DNA from: Sphingobacterium bovistauri
Lineage (GTDB): Bacteria > Bacteroidota > Bacteroidia > Sphingobacteriales > Sphingobacteriaceae
Assembly (NCBI RefSeq): GCF_020295405.1
Contig: NZ_JADEYP010000018.1
Coordinates: 1 to 64,000 of the forward strand
Length of the DNA: 64,000 bases
Direction of reading: 5' to 3'
Shown here: positions 1-9,062 of the stretch, in pieces
How positions within the stretch are numbered: position 1 is the first letter of the stretch
How the letters are laid out: each line of letters opens with the position of its first letter
Translations under genes and position numbers: made by a program
The notes under the pieces: model-generated
Told to the model about the DNA's origin: nothing
The model's input: only the letters and a program-made list of their open reading frames with translations
The model's database searches: none

Positions 1-1
1 A

Positions 2-112
2 AAGGAAATAATAAGTTATATCAATTACTATAATAAGGTTAGAATTAAATCAAATTTAAAAGGAATGAGCCCGATAGAATACCGAGCTCATTATTTCAAA
101 AAGATTGCATAA
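2..112 (+). CDS. IS3-family transposase, C-terminal end (partial)
   Basis: The first 37 codons of an open frame run in from outside the window and stop at TAA 110-112. The tail contains YNKVRIKSNLKGMSPIEYRA, the usual C-terminal end of the IS3/IS150-group OrfB DDE integrase-transposase (a basic NxxRI...LKGxSPxxYR pattern). It lies directly before an IS end sequence. Only the tail is visible, so the element may be intact or broken to the left. The IS3 assignment rests on this tail and the adjacent terminal repeat. Confidence 0.8.
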   Translation, partial: KEIISYINYYNKVRIKSNLKGMSPIEYRAHYFKKIA

Positions 113-116
113 ATTC

Positions 117-140
117 GTCTAACTTTTGGGGGGCAGTCCA
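117..140. mobile_element. Right terminal inverted repeat of an IS3-family element
   Basis: Five bases after the transposase stop is GTCTAACTTTTGGGGGGCAG followed by TCCA. On the other strand this reads TGGACTGCCCCCCAAAAGTTAGAC, a close relative of the TGAACTGCCCC...AGTTAGAC ends of IS150-like elements in Bacteroidota. The left end and the target duplication lie outside the window. The element stops about 28 bp from the stop codon of the GLPGLI gene, so it may have displaced that gene's native terminator. Confidence 0.7.
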
Positions 141-167
141 AATGAACGCCTTTTTTATTACAATGAT

Positions 168-956
168 TTAAAAGAGTATTTTACTCATTTCCTTTTGAAA
201 AGCTTTCTCATCCATCCAATCATAAACAGAGCTTTTAAGTATCTTAATTACTGATTCTTTTGATTCGGGTACTACCCTTTTCTTTTTGGTCAATGTAGCA
301 GATACGACATCATTATTCAGCTCAACTTTCGTCGCAAACATATTAATGTTCAATGATGGAATTGACACACCAAGAATAGTACCCGGTAATCCCTGAATAA
401 GTTCAGGCCCTCCAGGAACATCCAGTTGACTAGTGAAAAATGCCACGACATAAATAGAATCCTGAATCAAACCATTCGCGCGACGGCAGTCATAACCTGC
501 AATATTGCGGTATTCATCCGTATATTTCCATTTGACTTGAGGAACGGAATCAGTCAATATTAGCTCATCATCTCCAAATGGAAGAAGCTTATTGAATATT
601 CCTTTATCATAATTAACATACGTTTTAGTTTCACTTTTCAAGGGTATATACCATAATGCATTCTGGTAATTAGCCGGATAATCTTCTTTTACTGTTTCGA
701 ATAATGTCTCCATTCCATTGAATTTCAATGTATGATGTGTTGTAAGTTCTGTAGGCCCATTTTTTTGCAGAAATTCCAACGAACTTTTATCCCATATATC
801 CAAATCGACCTTGCTTCCCATTGTACGTTTCAAAAAATTATGCAGATGGAATTTACGTTCATATGTTACAGTTCCGCTAATAGGAAAAAACGTATACTGC
901 GCAAAACTTATATTGCTATAACAAACGAATATTAGTATATAAAATAACTGTTTCAT
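168..956 (-). CDS. GLPGLI family secreted protein
   Basis: 262 residues with an N-terminal signal peptide (MKQLFYILIFVCYSNISFAQ, cleavage expected near AQ). The C-terminal half contains GPELIQGLPGTILG, which defines the Bacteroidota-specific GLPGLI family (TIGR01200). Function is unknown; members are exported and often sit beside TonB-receptor-like barrels. Here the start codon lies 1 bp after the stop of the barrel gene, so the two are co-transcribed and probably coupled. An IS element abuts the 3' end. Confidence 0.9.
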   Translation of the reverse strand: MKQLFYILIFVCYSNISFAQYTFFPISGTVTYERKFHLHNFLKRTMGSKVDLDIWDKSSLEFLQKNGPTELTTHHTLKFNGMETLFETVKEDYPANYQNALWYIPLKSETKTYVNYDKGIFNKLLPFGDDELILTDSVPQVKWKYTDEYRNIAGYDCRRANGLIQDSIYVVAFFTSQLDVPGGPELIQGLPGTILGVSIPSLNINMFATKVELNNDVVSATLTKKKRVVPESKESVIKILKSSVYDWMDEKAFQKEMSKILF

Positions 957-957
957 A

Positions 958-3747
958 TTAATTGTCTCCTCTCATAGTGGTGAAATTGTAAATCAACTTG
1001 AACATCCCATACCTTCTCAATACATCATTTGTAGATTGTGAAAATGTATATCCTGATTGATATCTTCTAACGCCTGTATTTTTATTTAATAAATCATTCA
1101 CAAAAAACTGTGCCTCTAATGATTTGTCTTTTAAGAATTTTTTAGATACATATCCCGAAACATTTGCCACATTGAATTCTGGTAAAGTCTTAGTAGCTGC
1201 TTCGTGTGATTGTTCCATATTCATTACTATCTTATAATCTTTAAGGAATGTGTAACTCACATCCAAATAAGAATTGAATATGAAATTATTAATATCCAAA
1301 TCCGGTTGTAAGGTAGATTTAGAAATACGGTAACCAGGGCTTAACCTCGCTTGAAAAGACCACTTATTAGCTTTGTACGTACTAAAACCTATATTTGGAC
1401 TTAACGAATAGTTTTCTGTATTATTCAATTGAGAATTTGTATTTGCTAGAGCCAAATAATTGTAATTATTCTGATATCCCAAATTAGCTCCAATATTCAT
1501 ACTCAAGGCAATTTTTTTCCAAATAGGTCGACGATATCCTCCATAAATACTGGATGAAATATTTGATTTATTTACATTGACATATTGAATATCTCTTCGT
1601 CCTGACTCAGGGTAGAAAGTCACTAAGCTATTGACAGCATTAGTATTTTGGTTTAGATCAGCTCCAAAATATACACTTATATCTTTCAACTGCTTGTACG
1701 AATTGAAATATGCATACATGCTATGATTGAATCCTGATTCTAAATCAGGATTATCCAAATAATTGATTAATGGATTATCATTTTGCTTTAATGGTTCGAA
1801 TTGATTTAAATCTGGTTGAGTAGTACGACCATAATAGTTCAAATACAACCCTTTACTTTTGGATATTTGATAATTCATTGAAACAGATGGATTAAATGAA
1901 ACCTGATCTCTTTTTAAAGAATGACTTAAATTATTATAATTTCGTTTTATCGATTCGAAAGAAAGCGTATTACTCACATTCAACGTTATAGTATTCTTTT
2001 TATAATTTAATCCGGTATTAAAAGAATTTCTGAGATTGTTGTTATCCAAATCGTTTAATAGACTTTGATCGAGTATGTCGTATTCCCCTGATCTATCATT
2101 TTTGTTAAATGACTGGTTTAATGTATAAGACTTACTATTTGCTAGAGTATAACCAAAAGTACCTGTAATATTTTTAGAAAGTGGTTCTGTATAATTCAAT
2201 GAAGCATCAAGGTTACTATTTTCCCAAATGTTATTTTTCAATTGATCGATTAATAAAGAATCACTTGTTTGATAAAGTTTTGATTTTGAAAAATAATTAG
2301 ATACGCCATCCGTATTATTAGAAGAAATAGAAGTATTTAATGTTAATGATCTTCTCAATTTTTTGAAGCGCTTGGTAAACATTACACTAGCATTCAATAC
2401 CTCATTAATACTCGTATTATTATTTGTTGAATAGGTATCGTTTAGAAGTATTTCATCAAGATTACTTTCGGAAGAATTGTTTCTGCTAAAATTATCTCTA
2501 TTAATTTTATTGTAACCAAACTTTAAGGTCATATCAGATGTAGAATCAACCTTCAAATCGTAGCGCATATTTGCATTGTGGGATTTGCTTTCATTCAAAG
2601 TCAAACCTGTTGACTGCTGTATACTTGCAAGGTCAGGCAAGTTATTTTGGGAAAAATTTTGACTATTGTTTTCCACATCCATCTGCCCTCTGCGGTAGTT
2701 CACATTTAGCTTGTGTTTGTCTCCCTTAAATTTGTCAGAAAAACTAGCTCCCATATTTAAGGCACTGGGTATACCATCCCCTCTAAATGTGCTAGACCAA
2801 GAATCCATACCGTCACTTGATCCAGAGGAAGTAATCATTATACCGCCGCCTTCCATCATTTCCACATTTCCATCTAATGCACCATATTTCTCTCCATCTT
2901 CAAAACCTAGACTCACCATACCATCATTGGCCGAAATGGCATAAGCTGCGATTTTTTGAGCTCCATTAAATCTATTAGCCATACCTTTTAGTCCATAATA
3001 ATTCCCTGAACCGTAACCGCTTTGAGCTTGACCGAATGCTCCTTTCTTTTTATCCCCTTTGAGTGTAATATTTACTGTTTGCGTTCGTTCTCCATCATCG
3101 ACTCCGGTTCTATCGTTCAAATCTGATTTTTTTTCATAGACTTGTACCTTATCCACCATATCTGCACGTATATTTTTAGTAATCAAAGTCGGATCATTAC
3201 CAAAAAATTCTTCACCATCTAATAATACTTTCTTCACTTCTTTACCTTGAGCGGTGATTTTTCCGTCGGCATCAACGGTTATTCCAGGAAGAACTTTGAG
3301 CAAATCATCCACTTTAGCATCTTTATCCACATTGAAACTGCCTGCATTGTATTCTATTGTATCTCCCTTAATGACCACTGGAATTTTGCCTGTAACTGAA
3401 ATTTCATCCAACAAAAGAAAAGCTTTTGATAATTTTACTGTGCCAACATTATGATCTGCCAAAATTTTCAAATCTTGCACATAGTCTGCATATTGTGGAT
3501 AGGATACAATCAGCTTATATGATCCTGTATCTAATTTTGATATCGAAAAATTTCCATTTTCACCACTTCTAGTAAAATTAACAAGGATCGAATCCTTAGG
3601 ATTTAATAACGCTATCGTTGCTTTATGGAGTTTTAGATTATCGGTTCCATCTGTGATTGTTCCAGACAGTTTTACCTGCGAAAATGAATTTGAAATATTA
3701 AAAAACAGAATAAATGTCAATAAAACATAACATTGATTAGACCTCAT
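958..3747 (-). CDS. TonB-dependent-receptor-like outer membrane beta-barrel protein with N-terminal carboxypeptidase-like domain
   Basis: 929 residues. It has a signal peptide (residues 1 to about 23), a CarboxypepD_reg-like beta-sandwich (about 25-105: VKLSGTITDGTDNLKLHKAT), a plug-like segment (about 115-230, with VDDLLKVLPGITVDADGKI and VLLDGEEFFGNDP), and a long Asn/Ser/Tyr-rich barrel. This matches the Bacteroidota 'outer membrane beta-barrel family protein' group rather than SusC. The substrate cannot be told from sequence. It is first gene of a two-gene unit with the GLPGLI protein, a pairing that suggests a joint envelope function. No SusD-like gene is adjacent. Confidence 0.85.
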   Translation of the reverse strand: MRSNQCYVLLTFILFFNISNSFSQVKLSGTITDGTDNLKLHKATIALLNPKDSILVNFTRSGENGNFSISKLDTGSYKLIVSYPQYADYVQDLKILADHNVGTVKLSKAFLLLDEISVTGKIPVVIKGDTIEYNAGSFNVDKDAKVDDLLKVLPGITVDADGKITAQGKEVKKVLLDGEEFFGNDPTLITKNIRADMVDKVQVYEKKSDLNDRTGVDDGERTQTVNITLKGDKKKGAFGQAQSGYGSGNYYGLKGMANRFNGAQKIAAYAISANDGMVSLGFEDGEKYGALDGNVEMMEGGGIMITSSGSSDGMDSWSSTFRGDGIPSALNMGASFSDKFKGDKHKLNVNYRRGQMDVENNSQNFSQNNLPDLASIQQSTGLTLNESKSHNANMRYDLKVDSTSDMTLKFGYNKINRDNFSRNNSSESNLDEILLNDTYSTNNNTSINEVLNASVMFTKRFKKLRRSLTLNTSISSNNTDGVSNYFSKSKLYQTSDSLLIDQLKNNIWENSNLDASLNYTEPLSKNITGTFGYTLANSKSYTLNQSFNKNDRSGEYDILDQSLLNDLDNNNLRNSFNTGLNYKKNTITLNVSNTLSFESIKRNYNNLSHSLKRDQVSFNPSVSMNYQISKSKGLYLNYYGRTTQPDLNQFEPLKQNDNPLINYLDNPDLESGFNHSMYAYFNSYKQLKDISVYFGADLNQNTNAVNSLVTFYPESGRRDIQYVNVNKSNISSSIYGGYRRPIWKKIALSMNIGANLGYQNNYNYLALANTNSQLNNTENYSLSPNIGFSTYKANKWSFQARLSPGYRISKSTLQPDLDINNFIFNSYLDVSYTFLKDYKIVMNMEQSHEAATKTLPEFNVANVSGYVSKKFLKDKSLEAQFFVNDLLNKNTGVRRYQSGYTFSQSTNDVLRRYGMFKLIYNFTTMRGDN

Positions 3748-3889
3748 TCAAATTGGTTATTAAGTTTATAATTATTAAAACTAAATATTCAGTTGTTAGT
3801 TTTTATTAAAAAACAGTTAAATTTTCAGTTTTAACTTCTTTTAACATAAGCATTTAACCTAAATGATGATTAATCAATGAATTTTCCAT

Positions 3890-3916
3890 AAAAAAAGTGT
3901 TGCTTAGTAACAACAC
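3890..3916 (-). terminator. Rho-independent terminator of the hut-pirin operon
   Basis: A GTGTTG/CAACAC stem (3897-3902 with 3911-3916) is followed, in minus-strand reading, by a T run (A run at 3890-3896 on the plus strand). It lies 20 bp past the pirin stop codon, the expected place for the end of the hutHIUG-pirin transcript. Confidence 0.7.
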
Positions 3917-3935
3917 CTCTCTTAATAGGAATAAA

Positions 3936-4805
3936 TTACCCAGGCAGGGGGACATAACCATCATCACCTGGTACTTTTGGAAATTCGTGGTTTTTCCAAC
4001 GCTCTTTAGCTTCTTCAATGATTTGTTTGTCTGTGGCAACAAAATTCCAATATATAAATCTTTCCTCAGGGAAAGGTTCTCCTCCAAAAATATAAACCGT
4101 TGTATTTGGTTTCATTGTAAATGAACAAAGATGTGCATCTCTAGTAATTAATATTTGCTTTGCACCGTAAGCGTGTCCATTACTTTCAATTTCACCTTCC
4201 AAAATATACAATCCACTCTCTCCATACAATTCACCCCTAATATCAATCAATGCGTCTTTCGAGCTTTTGATTTCTATCATATATAGTTTACTGTACACAG
4301 GAACTGGAGATTTCTTCCCAAAAGCTTCCCCAGCTATGAGTTTATATTTCACACCATCTTCTTCCCAAGAGGGAATATCTTTAGCCTCAGTATGATGGAA
4401 TTCAGGATCCATAAATTCCAAATCCTTTGGCAAAGCCACCCAAATTTGTAATCCGTGCAAGAATTTATCACGCTGACGCAAATGTTCTGGCGTACGCTCC
4501 GAATGGGTTACTCCTTTACCTCCTGTCATCCAATTCACGGCACCTGGTGTTATTTCCATGGCAGTACCCAAGCTATCACGATGAAATATTGACCCTTCAA
4601 AAAGGTAAGTCAACGTCGAAAGTCCTATATGCGGATGCGGACCAACATCCAAATTTTCATGATCTTCCAAACAAGCAGGTCCCATGTGGTCGATGAATAC
4701 AAAAGGACCAATCGAACGCTTTTGACGAAAAGGCAATAACCTACCCACCAAAAAATTCCCAATATTAGCTGCTGTTTCTTCTCTGATAAAATCAATGTTT
4801 GACAT
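3936..4805 (-). CDS. Pirin family protein
   Basis: 289 residues with the bicupin pirin signatures: a metal-ligand region GPHPHIGLSTLTYLFEG followed by MTGGKGVTHSER, giving the expected His-x-His and His/Glu ligands. Pirins are Fe(II) cupins; some have quercetinase activity and others act as redox regulators, so the substrate here is unknown. The gene starts 27 bp after hutG and is the last gene before a terminator, so it appears to be part of the histidine operon. A role linked to histidine catabolism or its oxidative side effects is inference from position only. Confidence 0.88.
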   Translation of the reverse strand: MSNIDFIREETAANIGNFLVGRLLPFRQKRSIGPFVFIDHMGPACLEDHENLDVGPHPHIGLSTLTYLFEGSIFHRDSLGTAMEITPGAVNWMTGGKGVTHSERTPEHLRQRDKFLHGLQIWVALPKDLEFMDPEFHHTEAKDIPSWEEDGVKYKLIAGEAFGKKSPVPVYSKLYMIEIKSSKDALIDIRGELYGESGLYILEGEIESNGHAYGAKQILITRDAHLCSFTMKPNTTVYIFGGEPFPEERFIYWNFVATDKQIIEEAKERWKNHEFPKVPGDDGYVPLPG

Positions 4806-4832
4806 AGTACACGTATATTTTACCTAAAATTA

Positions 4833-5801
4833 CTAAAATTTCTGAAGGCATTGAAAGATTAAATGTGCAGCCAAACGAGCCGTTCTTTCATCTATATCAA
4901 ATCTTGGATTTAATTCTGCAATATCCATACTTATCAATTTAGGTTGCTGATAGATATACGAAAGTAAACTATAGAAAGTATGTTCTGGTATAATCCCATT
5001 CATCGCAACCGCACTCACTCCTGGTGCAAACGCTGCTGCAAATGCATCCATATCGACAGTGAGATAAATATCATCTACTCCATTTACAAAATCTTGAATC
5101 TTAGACTTTATATGTTCTATATTATTTGGAAAAAGCTCACTTCCGTAAATGATATTAACACCAGAGGACTCAGCAGATTGCAACAAGCCTTTTGTATTTG
5201 CAATTTCTTGTATGCCAAAAGCTAGATAATTAAAATCCCCTCCTGCTTCCATCAAATCTTCATTTATTTGATAGAAGCCTGTTCCAGAGTTACCTTTTCC
5301 ATCCGTCAAAGGTCGCATATCTAAATGTGCATCGATATTGATGATTCCAAGTTTTCGGTTTGGCTGATGAAGACCTTTGAAATGCCCATAGGTAATTTCA
5401 TGACCTCCCCCAATCAAAAGAGGAAACCCGTTAAAACTTTTTATTTTTTGAACAGCAATAGTTAAAGCTTGCTGAGCAGATTCTAAATCATATCCATGGC
5501 TGTGTATATTTCCCGCATCCACAACAACTATTTTATCAGAAAAGTGTACAGGCAAATTAGCTAACACTTTGCGCAAATAATCAGGAGTTGCTTTGGCTCC
5601 TTCACGACCTTGATTACGTCGTACACCTTCATCACAGCAAAAGCCTAAAAGCACAATTGTATTTTCTAAGGATTGGCGTTCGTTTAAATCTACGTAAGTC
5701 ACTACTTGATGCCAACGTTGAAGTTCTCGCTCCTCTCCATCAATTCGACCTTCCCATAGTGAGGCATCAGCTTTTGTATATAATTTTTTAAATGTATCCA
5801 T
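4833..5801 (-). CDS. hutG: Formimidoylglutamase (arginase/ureohydrolase family)
   Basis: 322 residues of the ureohydrolase fold. The three Mn-binding motifs are present: GGGHE, NIDAHLD and DMDAFAAAF. In a hut operon this predicts hydrolysis of N-formimidoyl-L-glutamate to glutamate and formamide, the last step of the short histidine pathway. The ATG overlaps the hutU TAA by one base (TAATG), indicating translational coupling. Other ureohydrolases (agmatinase, arginase) share these motifs, but the operon decides the call. Confidence 0.93.
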   Translation of the reverse strand: MDTFKKLYTKADASLWEGRIDGEERELQRWHQVVTYVDLNERQSLENTIVLLGFCCDEGVRRNQGREGAKATPDYLRKVLANLPVHFSDKIVVVDAGNIHSHGYDLESAQQALTIAVQKIKSFNGFPLLIGGGHEITYGHFKGLHQPNRKLGIINIDAHLDMRPLTDGKGNSGTGFYQINEDLMEAGGDFNYLAFGIQEIANTKGLLQSAESSGVNIIYGSELFPNNIEHIKSKIQDFVNGVDDIYLTVDMDAFAAAFAPGVSAVAMNGIIPEHTFYSLLSYIYQQPKLISMDIAELNPRFDIDERTARLAAHLIFQCLQKF

Positions 5802-7807
5802 TACCCAAAAATTTTATCCAATACGCATATATCAACCAATTGGGCTTTCGTAATTTTCAACGAATTACTACGATTCAATTCGGTTTCAATTGCTTCCAAC
5901 GCTTCCTTATTTCTTGCCCATGCACGACGTGCTATACCATTATTAACATCAAAGAACAGCATTTGTTTCAATTTATCATGGGCTTCGTCCGTTCCATCCA
6001 ATACTAATCCAAATCCTCCATTGATTACTTCGCCCCAGCCGACACCTCCGCCATTGTGTATAGAAACCCATGTTGCTCCCCTGAAGCTATCACCAATTAC
6101 ATTATGAATAGCCATATCTGCAGTAAAACGACTTCCGTCATAAATATTACTTGTTTCACGATAAGGAGAGTCTGTACCACTCACATCATGATGATCGCGT
6201 CCCAATACTATAGGATCTTTTAATCTTCCATCTTTTACCGCAGCATTAAAAGCTTCCGCAATACGCAAACGACCTAAAGCATCGGCATACAGTATCCTTG
6301 CCTGTGAACCCACTACTAACTTATTTTGTTCTGCATCACGAATCCATTTGATATTATCGTCCATCTGCTGCGCGATATTATCCGAAGCATTTTCTCTTAG
6401 TTTCAACAAAACTTCTAAAGCAATTCTGTCTGTTAATCGTAAGTCTTCCGCATCGCCAGATGTACATACCCAGCGAAAAGGACCAAATCCATAATCAAAA
6501 CACATAGGCCCCAAAATATCTTGTACATAAGATGGATATTTGAAATTAATATCATCATCTGCCATAATATCAGCTCCAGCACGACTAGCTTCTAATAAGA
6601 ACGCATTCCCATAATCAAAAAAGTATGTTCCACGCGAAGCATGTTTATTTATAATACTTGCATGCTTTATAAGCGTTTTCTGTACTTCTGTTTTAAATTC
6701 TTCAGGATGATTTGCGATTAAATCATTCGATTCTTCAAAAGACAATCCTAAAGGATAATAGCCTCCTGACCAAGGATTATGCAAAGAAGTTTGATCTGAA
6801 CCAACAGTAATTTCAATGTTTTGAGTATAAAATTCCTCCCAAACTTCTACAATATTACCCACGTAAGCCAAGGAAATAACTTCCTTATTATTTACAGCGA
6901 GTCTTACTCGTTTGATTAAATCACCTAACGAATAGAACAATTCATCTACCCAACCTTGTTCGTATCTTTTGACGGCAGCGGCTGGATTTACTTCCGCACA
7001 AACCGTAATACAACCTGCTATATTTCCAGCTTTTGGTTGCGCACCACTCATTCCTCCCAAACCCGAGGTTACAAAAACTTTTCCTTTGATATCTTCTCCA
7101 GCTTTAAGTACTTTACGAAAGGCATTCATCACAGTAATTGTTGTACCATGTACAATCCCTTGTGGACCAATATACATATACGAACCAGCTGTCATCTGAC
7201 CATATTGTGTCACACCTAAGGCATTAAAACGCTCCCAATCATCAGGTTTAGAATAATTTGGAATCATCATCCCATTGGTAACAACCACACGAGGCGCATT
7301 TTTAGAAGACGGAAACAACCCCATCGGATGACCAGAATACATATGTAATGTTTGTTCTTCCGTCATTTCGGCAAGATATTTCATCGTCAAAAGATATTGT
7401 GCCCAATTTTGAAATACAGCCCCATTACCTCCATAAGTAATCAATTCATGAGGATGCTGTGCTACTGCCGGATCCAAATTATTCTGAATCATCAACATAA
7501 TAGCAGCAGCTTGGTGGCATTTGGCAGGATATTCTGAAATAGGGCGTGCATAAATCGCGTAATCGGGACGAAAACGATACATATAAATACGTCCGTAAGC
7601 TCTCAACTCTTCTAAAAACTCAGCCCCCAATTCTGCATGCCATTCTGTTTTGAAGTAGCGCAACGCATTTTGAATGGCCAATTTTTCTTCCTCAAGCGAA
7701 AGAATAGCTTTACGCTTTGGAGCATGACTGACATTTTGGTCTCTTTCCCTTTTCGGAGGTAAAGTATCTGGAACACCTTGTAATATCTGCAATTGAAATG
7801 TTGTCAT
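5801..7807 (-). CDS. hutU: Urocanate hydratase
   Basis: 668 residues, longer than the roughly 555-residue proteobacterial form. It converts urocanate to imidazolonepropionate using NAD+ as an electrophilic cofactor. Visible urocanase features include YTYGGNGAVFQNWAQY-like N-terminal sequence (here LITYGGNGAVFQ), VTSGLGGMSGAQPKAG in the nucleotide-binding part, and WSGGYYPLGLSFEES. It lies 9 bp downstream of hutI and overlaps the hutG start. No frameshift or missing region is seen. Confidence 0.96.
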   Translation of the reverse strand: MTTFQLQILQGVPDTLPPKRERDQNVSHAPKRKAILSLEEEKLAIQNALRYFKTEWHAELGAEFLEELRAYGRIYMYRFRPDYAIYARPISEYPAKCHQAAAIMLMIQNNLDPAVAQHPHELITYGGNGAVFQNWAQYLLTMKYLAEMTEEQTLHMYSGHPMGLFPSSKNAPRVVVTNGMMIPNYSKPDDWERFNALGVTQYGQMTAGSYMYIGPQGIVHGTTITVMNAFRKVLKAGEDIKGKVFVTSGLGGMSGAQPKAGNIAGCITVCAEVNPAAAVKRYEQGWVDELFYSLGDLIKRVRLAVNNKEVISLAYVGNIVEVWEEFYTQNIEITVGSDQTSLHNPWSGGYYPLGLSFEESNDLIANHPEEFKTEVQKTLIKHASIINKHASRGTYFFDYGNAFLLEASRAGADIMADDDINFKYPSYVQDILGPMCFDYGFGPFRWVCTSGDAEDLRLTDRIALEVLLKLRENASDNIAQQMDDNIKWIRDAEQNKLVVGSQARILYADALGRLRIAEAFNAAVKDGRLKDPIVLGRDHHDVSGTDSPYRETSNIYDGSRFTADMAIHNVIGDSFRGATWVSIHNGGGVGWGEVINGGFGLVLDGTDEAHDKLKQMLFFDVNNGIARRAWARNKEALEAIETELNRSNSLKITKAQLVDICVLDKIFG

Positions 7808-7816
7808 AAGATTGAA

Positions 7817-9061
7817 TTAAGCTTTATTGTGATAAATCTGTTGTCCATTCTTCCAAACCGAAGTAGGTTGCAAAGTTCCTTGGAGATAAGTTATATTTTG
7901 ATAATTATCCGTCGAATAAATAATAAAATCTGCCAACTGCCCCGCTACCAAACGACCTCTGTCTTTCAAATTCAAAGCATGTGTTGCACGAAAGGTCAAC
8001 GCCGCTAAAACTTCGGCATTGGTTAATTTTTGCATCGTAGCCAAAATGCTCGCAGAAGCTAGCAATTGCCCCATCGGTGCTGAACCAGGATTCCAATCCG
8101 TAGCTATGGCCAATGAAGCTCCTGCATCCAACAATGCTCTTGCTGGAGTAAAATCACAGCCCAAGCCCAAAGAGGCCGCCGGCAATGCCACAGCGACAAC
8201 ATCCGAATCAGCTAACAGTTGGATTTCTTCAATAGTTGAAGCTTCTAAATGATCCGCTGAAACAGCTCCAACTTCTACAGCTAAAGCAGAACCCGAAGTT
8301 GTGAATTGATCCGCATGCAGGGTAATATCAAAGCCCATTTCTTTTGCTTTTACTAAATAACTACGAATTTCATCCGCTGAAAAAGCAGATTGTTCGATAA
8401 AAGCATCTATGCGATTTGTTAATTTTTCAGCTTTTAGAATTGGGAATAACTCTTCCTGAATATAATTTAAATATTCGACTGAAGTACCTACGAAATTCCG
8501 CGGTTTCATGTGCGCAGCCAAACAGGTCGATATTAGTTCAGTTACTGTTTTTGTATTAGCTGATTTTATAGCTCGCAAGGTTTTTAGCTCTTGCTCAACA
8601 TTCAGACCATATCCACTTTTAACTTCAATTGTCGTTATACCCTGCTTTACTAATTCATTAGCCCTTTCAACAATTAGATCGATTAGCTCTTCTTCCGAAC
8701 AGGCTCTTGTATGTTGTACTGTACTCCAAATTCCGCCACCAGCTGCCGTAATCTCTAAATACGAACTGCCAGCATTACGCAAAGCAAAATCATTTGCTCT
8801 ATTTCCAGCAAAAGCAATATGTGTATGACAATCTATATATGAAGGAAGACAAACATTATTGCCTGATAGAACAACCTGTTCCGCATCTTGATACTTTTCT
8901 TCCAATTGTTCATAATCTCCAACTTCGACAATATATTCATTCTCCACATAAAGTCCTGCGTGGTTAATTATTTCTAATTGTTTGTCTGCCAAAGCACCTT
9001 TTAGAGGCAAATCTCGCATGGTCAAAAGTTGTGTAAAAGGACCAATAAATTGCTTTTTCAT
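7817..9061 (-). CDS. hutI: Imidazolonepropionase
   Basis: Metal-dependent amidohydrolase that opens imidazolonepropionate to N-formimidoylglutamate. Visible motifs: the HxH metal site in SYIDCHTHIAFAGNR, the AAHMKPRNF and ITLHADQF histidines, and the ATDWNPGSAP aspartate near the C terminus. I place the start at ATG 9059-9061 (MKKQFIGPFTQL, 414 residues). This is one base after the hutH stop; a longer open frame to 9088 would overlap hutH and gives a poor N terminus. Confidence 0.95.
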   Translation of the reverse strand: MKKQFIGPFTQLLTMRDLPLKGALADKQLEIINHAGLYVENEYIVEVGDYEQLEEKYQDAEQVVLSGNNVCLPSYIDCHTHIAFAGNRANDFALRNAGSSYLEITAAGGGIWSTVQHTRACSEEELIDLIVERANELVKQGITTIEVKSGYGLNVEQELKTLRAIKSANTKTVTELISTCLAAHMKPRNFVGTSVEYLNYIQEELFPILKAEKLTNRIDAFIEQSAFSADEIRSYLVKAKEMGFDITLHADQFTTSGSALAVEVGAVSADHLEASTIEEIQLLADSDVVAVALPAASLGLGCDFTPARALLDAGASLAIATDWNPGSAPMGQLLASASILATMQKLTNAEVLAALTFRATHALNLKDRGRLVAGQLADFIIYSTDNYQNITYLQGTLQPTSVWKNGQQIYHNKA

Positions 9062-9062
9062 A

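Noticed and set aside
3854..4087. 77-codon minus-strand open frame at the 3' end of the pirin gene
   Set aside because: It overlaps the pirin gene in another phase and spans its terminator; a shadow frame.
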